Source: Steinernema hermaphroditum
Taxonomy: Eukaryota > Nematoda > Chromadorea > Rhabditida > Steinernematidae
Length of the DNA: 64,000 bases
Direction of reading: 5' to 3'
NCBI GenBank assembly: GCA_030435675.1
Contig: CM059621.1
Location: 5,952,001-6,016,000, forward strand
The notes beneath the pieces were generated by a model. The model was not told the origin of the DNA. It did no database searches and saw only the letters and a program-made list of their open reading frames with translations. Shown here piece by piece: positions 32,655 to 44,211 of the stretch. The translations under genes were made by a program, and so were the position numbers. Positions within the stretch are counted from its first letter, which is position 1. Each line of letters opens with the position of its first letter.

Positions 32655-34601
32655 ATGATAAACGTTTTGGTCGGTCTCCTGATCTTGCTTCTTTACTGGA
32701 TAAGGTCCGTTCGAAGGAAGGATCTTCCGCCAGGTAGGATGCTTAGTGGCAGGCAGAAGATAAGTTTAACCTTAAGGACCGACTCCACTTCCCCTACTCG
32801 GTAACGCTCATCAGCTCTTCTGGGCCTACCTTAGAGGAAGGTCACACGTCGACGTCTTTCTCGACTGGAAGAAGGTCTACGGAAATGTATACACTATCTA
32901 CCTGGGTCCTTATCACTGTGTTCTCATTTGCGATTACCAAACAACATTCGACGCATTCATCAAAAGCGGAGAAGATCATGCAGGCCGCAATAATACGTTC
33001 ATTTTCAACAACCCTCGAAGTTAGTTTTGAAGAATACATTCGCCTTTTAAAACAAATTCCAGATGACCTTGGGGTGATCTTCTCTAAGGGCCCAGGCTGG
33101 CAAGAACAGCGCCGATTTTCTCTAAAAACCCTGCGTGATTTCGGCTTTGGACGTAACATCATGCAGCTCCGAATCTTGGAGGAGTTCGACTATCGCGCTG
33201 AGCGACTGGACAAGCTCTTCGACGACAATGACGGTCAACCGTTAGTGATGGATCCGCGTTCGTTCTTCGATCTGATGATCACTTCCATCATCAACAGAAT
33301 TTTGATTGGATACCGCTATGATGAGGTGCGTCCATGAGCTTTCGAAACAGTCGTGTATTCTTGTTAGGAGCACATGCATCTGGTCCACACGATGAAGCAC
33401 GACCTCGACAAGCAGTTCGAAAACTTGACCATTTGGGACTTTGGTTGGATTACGAAGCACACTTATAAGCTCCCGTTGTTCAAGCAGAGGTTCGAGATTA
33501 GTGGCAGAGCGCAGGAAGTTATGTTCGACATCTTCCGCGAAGCTGTCAAGAGACGGTAAGTCAGTGAACACAGAGCCGACAATTGAACACAGCCAATATC
33601 AAATCAGTAACTGTATAATGTCTAAAAGGCTACAAAACAGGTGTGATGAATCGAATATTAATCTGAATGGCAGAAGGCCTAGATAACTGAGAAATGGTCA
33701 TCCTCCATTTGGTCCATTTAGTCGCGCGGAACTCGATTCCGGGGAGCACCAACTAAACTTCGAAAGTGGAGGAGACGACTACTTGGACGCCTACATGATC
33801 ATGCTTGAGAGGAAAAGGGAGAAGGGCGAATTCCTTGGCTGGTTCACGGACGAGAATCTGGCCGTCAACCTCGGAGACCTTTGGATGGCCGGGAACATGA
33901 CGACCTTGGAGACCATGCAGTGGTTCCTCGTGTTCTGTTTGAACAACCCTGGCATCCAAGAGAAGATGCGAGAAGAAGCCTTTAGCATCACGAAAGGAAA
34001 TCGCCACATCCTGATGACCGACCGGCCCTATATGCCATACACTAATGCAGTGGTTACGGTAGGAAAGAAAGCCAAATTTTGTGATCTTCGGGTCTTCAGG
34101 AAGTGCTTCGATGCGCGAGTATCTTTAACTTCAACTTGATCCACGAGACAACGCACGAAACTGTGGTCGGCGGTTACCTGATTCCGAAGAAGACGACCCT
34201 CACGGCTCAGATTAGTGTGATCATGAAGGACGAAGAGAACTTCAAAGATCCAGAGAAGGCATATTCACACCTCGTGAATTTACAGTTAAAGTCGCTTTTA
34301 GTTCGATCCAGACCGCTATATCAGAGACCCTGAACTTGTGAAGAAGGTGATTCCTTTTAGCCTTGGAAAGCGATCCTGTGTTGGTGAGAGTTTGGCCAGA
34401 GCCGAGATGTTCCTGGTAAGCACGTGTCCTTGGTAGCAAACCATAGCCTGACTTCCTTAGATCACTTCAAATTTCGTGCAGAAGTACAACTTTTCCAACG
34501 TTGACGATGCGGCTCCTCCAACAACAGAGGAAATCTTCTGCATGCTGTTCCAGAAACGTTCGAAGCGATTACGCATGCGAATCCAACCAGTGGTGTACTG
34601 A
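32655..34601 (+). CDS. Cytochrome P450, CYP2-like nematode family
   Basis: Eight exons, 507 residues: 32655-32733, 32777-33019, 33063-33325, 33368-33555, 33722-34058, 34100-34258, 34302-34415 and 34461-34601. A haem-thiolate monooxygenase anchored in the ER by an N-terminal helix (MINVLVGLLILLLYW). Seen: the proline hinge LPPGPTPLPLLGN, the WQEQRRFSLKTLRDFGFGRN block (C-helix, typical of nematode CYP33/34/35-type enzymes), the I-helix AGNMTT (314-319), the K-helix E-VLR (371-374), the FDPDRY region, and the haem loop FSLGKRSCVG with the ligand Cys at 449. All key residues are present, so it should be active. Intron 6 is a GC-AG intron (GAGAAG|gcatat...ttttag|TTCGAT), the only junction there that both keeps the frame and restores the FKDPEK-FDPDRY block. 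Substrates are unknown; such families mostly handle xenobiotics and fatty acids. Confidence 0.93.
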
Positions 34602-35800
34602 TTATTTTGATCATTCTTGTTTTGCGGGACAGTATTTGTGAAAGTGTAATGACATATTTTCTGTCTCGTTTAGCATCTCTTCTAAATAGTATTTTTGTGG
34701 AATCAGCGATGAATACGGTATATGAACTTGAAGTGGGTCCGCCGTCTCCAGACGTAAACATCGGAAATTGCCAAAACAGAATCCCATGACAGACTGTATG
34801 CATAGCTTTGTGGACTCTATGATCTGTATATGTCAATTTTTGGGCAAAACATGCATGATACACTGACGAGCTATGGGAACATATGAAGGAATGGTGAAAA
34901 GGCTTCGATGCATGAGCAAACTGATGGGATCGGGGATCTGAACTGCCTTGCATCAAAGAAAGTAGAAAACCGAGAAGTACGGTCTAGTCTCTTCCTACTG
35001 TAGCAGATGTCACGGTGTGATTCCTTTGATTCAGATCAAACATTAATTAAACTCATAAACTCAAGATATTTCTGTCGCATTTTTACAGAATATTGAAGGT
35101 TTTCAATGGTACAAAACAAGAAGCCGTGATAGGCTGTTTACAAACTTCACTCGTATCCAGCTTAAGCCAATTTTTGTGCCAGTTATGCCAAATAGGAATG
35201 TTGAAAGGCCCAGTTTAAAAAGGCTCTTCGATGCTTGCGTAAACTGATAAGATTGCTCATGTCTATTGGTGCCTTGTGCCGCAAAAACGAGAAAACCCGC
35301 AAGTACGGTATGGTAGTGGTCTCTTCTGTAACAAATGTCCTCGAAAAAAACTCGAAAACAAATGTAACTCGAGACACTTCTGTCGAATTTTTGCAGAATA
35401 TTGAAGATAGTAGTGAAAAATAAGCACAATCTGAGAATCAAGTGTTAAATGCTTTAGTTTTAACGCGTTGGAATGTAAATAAGGGAAATGAACCCATCGA
35501 AATATTTGAGCTTCGCAGTACCATCGAAATTTTAGGATTAACCTACAGTAAACATCCTATATATCTATGTGGGTTTATCGTATGTCCTCAAAGGAAGCTA
35601 TTTCGCTCTCCCTCCCGGATCCTTTGAAAATAACTTCCTAGGTATGGTCTTCAAGTGGCGTTGAAACTTGAAAGATCAACTTGTTCTCTCCGTCGATGAT
35701 CGTTTATTGCCACAAAATACAACTATTATCGAATCGACATACTTATGTTCAAACGTCTATATATTGACAATGCCCTTCGTGGTTGACGTCTTCAATGGAA
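34602..35800. other. Intergenic region with diverged tandem duplication
   Basis: Segments 34,790-35,100 and 35,105-35,405 are direct duplicates, diverged but alignable. Shared blocks are GCTTCGATGCATGAGCAAACTGAT / GCTTGCGTAAACTGAT, GAAGTACGGT, TGTAGCA/TGTAACAAATGTC and TTTTTGCAGAATATTGAAG. No gene is supported. Confidence 0.45.
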
Positions 35801-37020
35801 CTACTTCGGCGTAGAAGGATCTCCATTGCCCTGAGAACTCCGTGGAACAGATTTTCTTTGCAGCGAGCCGCGCTCCATCATAGTTGGAGCTATGCTTGAA
35901 GTCAACTGACCGTGACGCACAAGACGGAACACATTGCCACGTATTGTTTTGTTCAATGTGAGATACACAACGGCTGGCCCACCTAAACGTTCAGTGTTTT
36001 TGTTTTTCCAGATTACCCGCTTTTACCATGACTTCCTTGCCAAGCGATCTGTCCCATGACAACGAAAATCATGCTGGTCTCAAAGAACTGCATGTAGACA
36101 TAGATCAGCGCGGCGATGAAGTTGAATGCACAGATTGTGCAAGACTGGATCACGATCTGACGTTGCACCCCGGAGAGAACCGCACTTCCTGTGCTTCGGG
36201 CTTTGCACCACAGGGAGGTGGAAAGGAAAAAGTACAAGGAGAGAAGGACGATTACAACAGCCAAGTTGTTTACCGTATGCGGAAAGTTTGTATACTGAAT
36301 GGTGACATTCACTTTTTTGTTGATATTTGGTTAATCTGGTACCTGTGTTCTCCCCACATCAATTCCACTAATCTCAAAGTACGGATCGAAGAACCAGGCG
36401 TACGCCTTTGAAGTGTAGAGGACGGGACGGGTGAACGAGACGAAGAAGAAAAAGTACCCCACAGGGAGGCACAGCCATAAGTATGTCATGTTGTCCGAGA
36501 AGACGTAGACCATCCACTTGGGACGCCAAAGGTCGACGCATCGGTTGAAGGCGAGAAGGGAACAGCCCACACAAGCCGTACACCACAGACCTGAACTGCA
36601 CATCTAGCATACTGTACTTGAAGAAGGCTCACTCATGCTAACTTGTCCCGCCACGAAGATGAGATTAGGATAGGTGCAAAAGACTGCTCCCTGGATTGTC
36701 AAGATGCCGGTCAGGACGGCATTGAAGGTTAAGGTGATGAAGTCGATCAGGCCGAGGAAGAACATGATCTTGTAGCAGGAGAACTTGAAAAGTTCCCTCT
36801 TCAGCATGACAATGAGACATGGAACGTAGGGAACCTAAATGGCGACACTTCAACAAGGCCTTTAACAGCTTTTAGCTACCATGAACACGATCCCAATTAT
36901 GAGGTAGAAGTAACCTAGAGCTGGATTCGGGTTCCGTTCTTTCGCCCATTCTTCGTCGGACAGTAGAGAGCAATTGTAGTCTTTCCGCCACAAGTCTTTC
37001 TTGAAGATGAAGGACTCCAT
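35801..37020 (-). CDS. Srt-family chemoreceptor GPCR
   Basis: Five exons, 346 residues: 37020-36880, 36834-36633, 36590-36343, 36294-36027 and 35982-35801. Landmarks of 7TM_GPCR_Srt are all present: LGYFYLIIGIVFM then VPYVPCLIVM (TM1), SCYKIMFFLGLIDFITL (TM2), GAVFCTYPNLIFVAGQ, SLWCTACVGCSLLAFNRCVD (TM3), an aromatic TM4 with SFTRPVLYTSKAYAWFFDP, IQSCTICAFNFIAALIYVYM (TM6) and GQIAWQGSHGGPAVVYL then NKTIR (TM7 and tail). A putative ciliary chemosensory receptor. Exon structure and phases are identical to the gene at 56,247-57,420. The exon 2/3 junction (CATGA|gtgagc...ttcag|GTCTGTGG) was chosen by that comparison. Intact. Confidence 0.9.
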
Positions 37021-38227
37021 CGCTGAAAAAGAACGTTTGTGTCGCCACCACTTTTGTTGGGGGAAAAGCGCCCGCAAACGGATTAGCAGTAATTGCTTTA
37101 GCTCTGATTTACATAACTGTATTAAGGATGATCGTGCAGTGAACAATGGCGAGGCACTCGGACTACATATCAGCTAGTGAGCAGTGGTACTTTAATAGGA
37201 GACAGTCGTTCGGATGTCGTTCAAACATTAATCAAATGAATTCAGCGAGTGTTGAATTGTGAAAACGTCGAGCAAATCTCATGGGGGATTTCACAAGTCC
37301 ACAACACATCAGATGTTCTTTTAAGGAAAAATTCAAAATTCCATTGGGACACATGGAACTGAGATTAAATAGGCGGATAAAGAATGTACAAGCATTCTGA
37401 ATCATAGGGAATGAAAGAGAATAAAGAGCTTTCATTTTTGAATAAACATCACCACAAACGGTGACTGCGATCGTATTAGGAAGTGCTCAGAACTACGGTC
37501 TCAATTTCCGTGTTAATGAACTAAATCTTGAATGTCAACTGAACACAGAAAAGTACTTGTTCTCTTTCCAGGCATTGTAAATACGAAGACATTTAGGGGT
37601 CACATAACATCTCGTCCACCCACATAGACACCATCTTTTGAAGAATGTGAAACGAGCTCCTTCCAGGAACCTACAACACTCTTTAAGTTTTTTAAAGAAT
37701 GATTGCCGCCCATTGTATACTTTGAGACTGCGAAAAAACGCGCCAAGGACCTGCTACAGCTGAGTTGCATGTACAGAACCGCGATACAACCAGGCTCTCC
37801 AGTAGAGAAGTGTTTGTGTGCCTGAAGGAACACCTTACCATATGAGCCGTAGCAGGTGGGTCTTAGCCCGAAAACTATAGGTTGTCTAGACTTTGTCTTT
37901 GTAAATAACGCGATGAAAACAAAAGTACGGACAGGGACCTAGGTGAAAAAATGGTCACCAGGCAAACACAATCATGACTTATATATGAACCTAGGAGTCA
38001 CTAGTCATTAAAAGGTATAATCATATATTGCACGTGCCTTTTTATTCGTGTCAGTAATTAATTGTACTCGAACCTCATTATATTTGGAGGCCTTTAAGCT
38101 TTAAAAGGTTATCACCATAAAACTGTTGCGTAAGTCAAATTTAGAACCGGCTTTATCTTTTTTTTTATTTGCGTGTATCTTCTTTCTGTTAGTTATCTTC
38201 GGCTTGCACTATTTCGCAATCCTCTCG
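37021..38227. other. Intergenic region, nothing recognised
   Basis: No supported gene. A 77-codon frame at 37,600-37,833 (minus) has no motif or splice context. The right end is the 3' flank of the pseudokinase gene. Confidence 0.35.
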
Positions 38228-40342
38228 TCATAGTAAAAATTTCCTCTTGGACTTCGTCCCTTCCTGCTTGCTTTGGATCTGCTTGGGCTTCGCAGGTTGT
38301 TCTTGCTTTTTGACTTCATCATCCTCTTTATCATCATCTTCCTTCTGAATATCAGAATTGGTCTTAACAGCTGTCTTCTTCTTCATAGAATGGGTAGAAT
38401 GGTCTTCGGCTTCGTCCTGAATCGGTGCGACCGATCACTTATTGTCCACCAATGGCTTTGTTACCTGCTCCTTGTCTTCAGCTTCATCAAGCACTTGATC
38501 GACTGAACTTTCTTGGGGTGACTTCTTGACCTTGACCTTCGATGACTTGGACGACTCGTCCTCCGCATGGAGCTCCTTCTTTTTTGTACTATTGTTCGAC
38601 ATTTTCGATGACTGATCCGGTACCGGCAGATGAGTCTTCTTTATATCTCCAGGCTTTGCAGCTTCCTCCTCTTCTTCCTGCGTAGAACGGTTCATTGCAG
38701 ACTTCGTAGATTCCTCCTCTTCCTGTGCAGCAGGCTTCTTACCGAGTTTAACAGTTTCATCATCCTCCCGTCGGGCAGAGCGCTCAGGCCTTCGTCGGTG
38801 CTCTCGTTCATCTTCTTCGATGTCAGAACGCTCTTTCGGCACTGTTCCCTTCTTCTTTCGCCCCGAATGTGCGACGTCCTGTTGCAGAAATCGGATATGC
38901 TATTTGTGATGAATAACCCTTCAATACCCTTCGAGAAAAATCATACGGTCCTTTCAATTCACATTTGATCTTCTCACGAAGGGTGACCAAAGTGCACGCA
39001 ATGAATTGGTAGTCGGGCTTCTCGTGTGGGCCCATCTTGTTCAGAACGCGCAGAAGAATTTCGAATTGTTTTGGTGCGCTACTGAAGATGTCATCGTCTG
39101 GAACAAAGCTTGTCAAACGAGTTCACAACGTTTGAACCTTACATGCATTATTGAACAAACGTTCTTTCTGAGCAAGCACCTCCATGTCGCTCATGTCTCC
39201 GTTCCAAGGAAGCAGCTTCATAGCGAAAAAATCAATCACCATGAACAGCCACGATTCGAAGTCATCTCTCCAGTACTGCTTCTTATTTCGGTGCCAGTTG
39301 CGACACTGGTAACGATTGTTCCCGTAATGTTCCAGTTTGCGAGGACTCCTGAAGGCAATTTTGCTTTGAGAAATTGCGTGGAAGCACTTCATACGTTTTA
39401 CTCGGCTTGCTCGCTCGAATGCACAAACTCAAGCCGACCAGATACAGCCCTTTGCCCCCGATTCCAACGACGAACTTATGCGGAGAGATGGCTCGATGAA
39501 TGTGGCCTAATCCATGTAGATCGTTGATCGCTTGGAATGTGTCGAAAGTGAGACGAAGGGCCGTTTCGGGCGAAAAGTCGCCTCCAATAATGACCTTGCG
39601 AATATCAGCCAAGCATCCGTTACCAAGTGGCATGACGACATAGTTGAAGTACTCATGGCACACACCTGAAAAAATTCAAATCAAATCAAGATTTATGTTC
39701 GACTTAGCAAGATACCTTTGTTGACTATTGGAAGGAAGTGCTTCATTCCGAAGATGGGATACTTGACAGCATCGAGCATAACCGAGACGTCTCTCTGAAA
39801 TCATCCTTTGAAGAGGGAAAAAGTTTCATGGAAATACTTTCAACTGCTTCAGTTCATTCGAAGAGTCAAAAGGCTCGATCTTCATGCAGCAGATTCGGTC
39901 GTTCTTTGTATTGCGCACAATGTAAATGCGATCTGCCAGCTGGGAATCAACCACGAGATCGTACCGCCTAAAATTTCCAGTTGTACACTATACACTGGAA
40001 TACCGGCAGCCTACTGGTTTGCGTCGTCCTTCTTGCACTTGATGACGAAGCCGGGACGCACAGGAGGCATCGGTTTCGAGGAGAACTTCCGTTTTAAATA
40101 TTTCTGCTGCTGTTCCTTTGCCGCCGAAGTGCGGCCTCTCTTCTTGGCGGACTTCTGAAAAGAGGACACTCACAAAAGAGAAGAAACCAGGAGCAACTCA
40201 CGGACTTCTTGATCTTCGCCTTGGAGCACTTTCTGTGGGCTTCGCGCGCCTCCCGTCTGCCGCCCCGCTTCTTCTGAACGTTGTCCGAGTTATTCTGTGC
40301 TGTTTGACGACCCGTTTTCGCCGAAGACGTTGGCAAGGTCAT
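38228..40342 (-). CDS. TTBK-like (CK1 superfamily) pseudokinase
   Basis: Nine exons, 579 residues: 40342-40202, 40154-40015, 39967-39838, 39794-39716, 39665-39395, 39348-39143, 39097-38928, 38878-38465 and 38416-38228. The order is a Lys/Arg-rich N-terminus (1-80), a kinase-like domain (about 85-375), then a ~200-residue charged tail rich in Glu/Lys/Ser, probably disordered. The domain follows the nematode-expanded tau-tubulin kinase-like family: VMPLGNGCLADI (hinge), HGLGHIHRAISPHKF (catalytic loop) and RDDFESWLFMVIDFF (F-helix). Catalytic residues are lost. The glycine-rich loop reads VVDSQLADRIY, HRD is HRA (220-222), the loop Lys/Asn are replaced, and DFG is GLS (241-243). The beta-3 Lys survives (CCMK, 123). 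Many TTBK-like paralogues in worms are germline- or sperm-expressed; this one is probably a scaffold. A TATA box lies about 60 nt upstream. Confidence 0.85.
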
Positions 40343-40611
40343 GGTGCGGACCGCTCCAGATCGCTGATGACGGGCGAAGTGGGCCGACGGCTAGCGGCCA
40401 GTTATATAAACTGCATTTGGACGTCTAGAGTCTAGTTCGGAAGGTGGAATGTAGCTGCGTCTGAAATTGCAAAAACCCTTTGCAAACCCGTCCAGCCACC
40501 AGTATCGTATCAAATCAGGGCGCAAAGGGAATGAACGAGAAAAGAAAAAGAGAGAAAGTACGGTAATTGCAACTCTTCAGCTCATTTCAACGTGTGTGGC
40601 CCACATTCCAA
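40343..40611. promoter_or_regulatory. Divergent promoter between pseudokinase and AASDH-like gene
   Basis: Only 269 bp separate two divergent start codons. The palindromic TATA element TTATATAA at 40,402-40,409 sits about 60 nt before the pseudokinase ATG (minus strand) and 200 nt before the AASDH-like ATG, so it most likely serves the former. Confidence 0.5.
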
Positions 40612-43600
40612 ATGACCAGAGTGCATTCGAAATTCCGAATTCTCTCCGTTTCGCGATGTTTGTCCACCGAGCGAATCTCTCCGAGCAGAATTCGATGCGC
40701 CATTGAAGAGGTCAAGGAGTCGATTGGACAGAAGAAAGGAAAACTGATCGGAATTGCTATTGAGAAATGTCCCCTCGCTGTCGTTCTTATGCTTGGGTTT
40801 GTCTTCCCTTTGCGTTTCCAAATATTAACCCCACTGTTTAGCATTCTGGAATCGGGAAATGCGTTCATCTTCATCCCAAGCGAGGCAGAATCCTACGTGC
40901 AAGTGCTGTGTAAACGATTTAAAGTGAACAGGCTGATTCGAAGATGCGAAATGCCAAATTCCGAACGGATTTCTGTGGACTCGAACGTTCTATGGGTTAA
41001 GCGATGCTCGGACTTCAGAATGCCCTGGAATTCTCCGATTTCGTATGCCATTCAAACCTCTGGAACTACAGGAAAACCGAAAACTGTCCACGTGACTTGG
41101 GACTGTATTTACGCAAATATTTCGGACTTTCGGTGAGCAAATGCGACGAATTTGACGCTTAGCTAGTCTCCTTTAGAGATCGCTTCTTCGTCACAGATTC
41201 CGATGTGATCCTACAGCTGACATCGCTTACTTTCGATCCTTCTATGGTGGAGATCCTTCTAGCTGCCGAAACAGGAGCTGAATTGGTGATTTTCACTGAG
41301 GACATCGGCCTACCTACTCTCTCAGCCCAACCGGCTCTTCTCGCGAAGCTCATCTCGCAAATCCGGCCAACGTTTCTCCAAATGACGCCTTCGTGCCTCG
41401 TGCAGTTGAAGCACGATTTCCTGGCCGACCTTCTTGGTCCCCGATCTGCTGTGCGTGTGCTTATTTTGGGCGGTGAAGCGTTTCCGTTGAATCTGGTCAA
41501 CTCGGTCAGGAGTCCTGAGAATCGCACGCGAGTTTTCAACGTTTACGGAGTCACCGAAGTGTCATGCTGGGCTTCAGTACAGGAGATCGGCTTCGGGTAA
41601 ACTTTCATCGTGTTTCTTTCATTGAAATCGGTTTTAGAGAGAAGAAGATATGCGCGGGGGAGCCAATCATCGACACAGAGCTTCTAATCGATGACGTGGA
41701 AGTCGTGATTGATGGGAAGCGCTTCTGTTTTGTTGATTTCGGAATGGAGAAGGCGATTCCTCATCGAACCGGTGATCTAGGGCACTACTCCAACGGAGAA
41801 ATCGTCGTCATCGGAAGGGTAAGCTTTGCATAAGCTGCGGTATGTTGACGTCGCAATTCTAGAACAAACCGAACGCTATCCTGCCATCTACAGAAGTTGA
41901 AGATCTAGTTCTGAAAGAATTCAGTCAAGTGCTCCTCGCGAAGATCGTTTTTGATAGAAACTTTGCCGTGTTATTCTACAAGTCCGAAGAACATCTCGAT
42001 TCTGAGATCATGGAGGCCATCGTTGCTCATCTACCTTCCAATAAGCGTCCGGGACTTGTTTGTCATGTTGACGACTGGCCTGTTACCAAAAATGGTATGA
42101 GTAGGCAAACTATTTCGTTATAAGAACATTTAGGTAAGGTCGACGACGAAGCACTTCTCCTGGAAGCTCGGAAACAAATTCAACTGGAATCGTCTGACTC
42201 TGTGAAGAGCATTTTCAAGGAGTACGGTGTCTCCTTGGAGGAAGACAAGGAAGAAACATTCCAGAATCTTGGATTCACCTCCCTACAAGCTACTGAATTG
42301 TTGTTCAAGCTTGCGCCGTTGATTGAGGAAGAGATGGTGGGAGAGGTGCATCGGCTTCTCTTATCTGACGAAGGAAAAGTTGCTGATTTACTGAAGGTCT
42401 TGGATTACGGGTCTCTGAAGGATTCTGAACGAAAAGCTAGCGTTTCTGATCTGCAACTTGTAGAGGAAGAGAACAGTTGCGAGCTTTTGTGGGAGAGCGA
42501 TCTCAAGAAGTGCATTGATGCCTCACCGGTGGTCTTGGACGGGTATGTGTGCACATCCTCACAGAGAATCGTGATATCTCTTCGTTTCAGGTTGGTGTTC
42601 ATTGGATCTCACGCGGGTATTTTCACAGTTGTCAATCTGGAAACAGGAGAAGTGAAGTTGAGGCTAAATGTCGAAGGAAGAATCGAGAAGACGTGTGGAT
42701 TCTGCGAGAAATATGTTGCTTTCGGTGAGTGTTATTGATATGTATCGACAACGTCATTTGTTTCAAGGTACATACAAAGGAAAGCTCTACGTATTGGATC
42801 GCTCCTCTCTAGAGATGAGCGCAGTATTCAACGTTGGCGAAGAAGTGATCAAATGTACCCCAGTCTTTGATAAATCAAACAAACTCTACTGTGGATCCCA
42901 CGATCGCCAGTTGGTGAAGTTCAATATCGAGGTAATTTGGATTTGGCAAGGAATAAACAGGAGAAAATGAAGGAGAAGGTTAGAGAGACGTAGGGAAAGT
43001 TGGTGAAAAGCGAATTAAAGATTAGAGAAGGTGGTTAGAGAAGCGGTTACGAGGACGGTGCCGATGAGAGGAAACTAGTGGAGTGAATGAATCTTAGTGC
43101 CCGCTCAAAAATGCATTTTTCTAACCGGGTATTTTCAGGACAATTCAGTCGACTACCGTGTTCCTGTGAACGGAGCTATCGTGAGCACGCCGTTGCTGCT
43201 CAATAATGAAACTCTCGCTGTGGCGACGTTGAATGGATTCGTGTATCTCGTTGACCAGGCACGGACCTACACTTTGATTCTTGAAAGTCATCCCGATCTT
43301 TTCAGAACTCCGGCGAAATCCGTGCAGAGACGTGCCTGAAATCGCCTGTGTTTGCTCCTGTGATACCTTTTCCAAGCTGCGGGTTCATTGTGACTACGGT
43401 GACGGGTATGATAGCGTTGTACAGTCATTCCTTCAAGGTATAAGCGCAATGTTTTCTCATTTTATATGCGGGATGCTGTAGGAACTTTCGAGGATTGATC
43501 TCCAAGCACACCATTACGACTCTCCCTGCGTTGTGTCCGACTCCGACCTAGTTTCTTGTGGGCAAAATGGAACTATCCACGTCGTTCATTTCAACGGCGT

Positions 43601-43944
43601 GCAATTCGAACTCCGAAAGACTATTTTATGGAAGGACTCCCTACTTGTCAGGGCTCCCGTTATAGCTGACGATTTTCTCTTGGTTTCTTCTACAGCAGGT
43701 TCATTTCTCCGTCACTGTCGCCATGAATGTTACAAACTTAGGGACTGTGGTATGTATACGCAAAGAAATTCTACTCGCCGATGGAACAAGAAGTCCGTCT
43801 GCGAAAAAGCTACTTCAGTTGGAAGGAGAAGCGTTTGGAACTGCTGTGGTTGTGAAAACCGGGACCGGATACAAGCTGGTCGTAGGAAGTCGTGATAACT
43901 TTGTTCGATGTTTTGATATTCAAGAGTTTTGCCGCGTAAAGTAA
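40612..43944 (+). CDS. AASDH-type adenylating enzyme with carrier and beta-propeller
   Basis: Twelve exons, 895 residues: 40612-40796, 40842-41132, 41177-41596, 41638-41818, 41863-42094, 42134-42542, 42591-42724, 42768-42931, 43139-43258, 43306-43437, 43482-43698 and 43742-43944. Three parts: an AMP-forming acyl-activating domain (P-loop TSGTTGKPK at 134-142, YGVTEVSC, HRTGDLG and the A10 Lys in PVTKNGKVD); an acyl-carrier segment (LGFTSLQA, Ser about 486, phosphopantetheine site); and a C-terminal quinoprotein-like beta-propeller (CIDASPVVLDG, GTYKGKLYVLD, STPLLLNN and later blades). This order is that of the beta-alanine-activating enzyme AASDH/ACSF4, whose physiological substrate is still uncertain. 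The usual 'GR-D-Q-K--G-R' hinge reads GRNKPNAILPSTEVED. Intron 9 is best read as GC-AG (GACCAG|gcacgg...ttcag|AACTCC). The start is the first ATG giving the domain; an upstream exon cannot be excluded. The animal orthologue is ~1,100 residues, so this one is short. Confidence 0.88.
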
Positions 43945-44211
43945 AGTTGCTGCGTTGCTTTGTTCGTGTCCATTTTCTTGGCGTTTTGCATTCATACCAC
44001 ACTCTCTTTGACCCTGATCCGCAGTGGGTTACGGTACCTCGGCATTTTTTCGATTTAAGCGTTTTAGTACAGCCATGTTTATCCGTTTTAAGGCGCTGCA
44101 GTTGTTTTCGATATTTCTGGACTGCAAGAGCGGATGAATGATGTAAAGCGTTTGTCGATATGCGTAATCAGTGTTTTTTGTCCGCATCGATCACTTCATT
44201 TCCAGGGTATC

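Noticed and set aside
36028..36411. 127-codon plus-strand frame
   Set aside because: Antisense shadow of the Srt receptor exons.
38630..38968. 112-codon plus-strand frame
   Set aside because: Antisense of the acidic tail exon of the pseudokinase.
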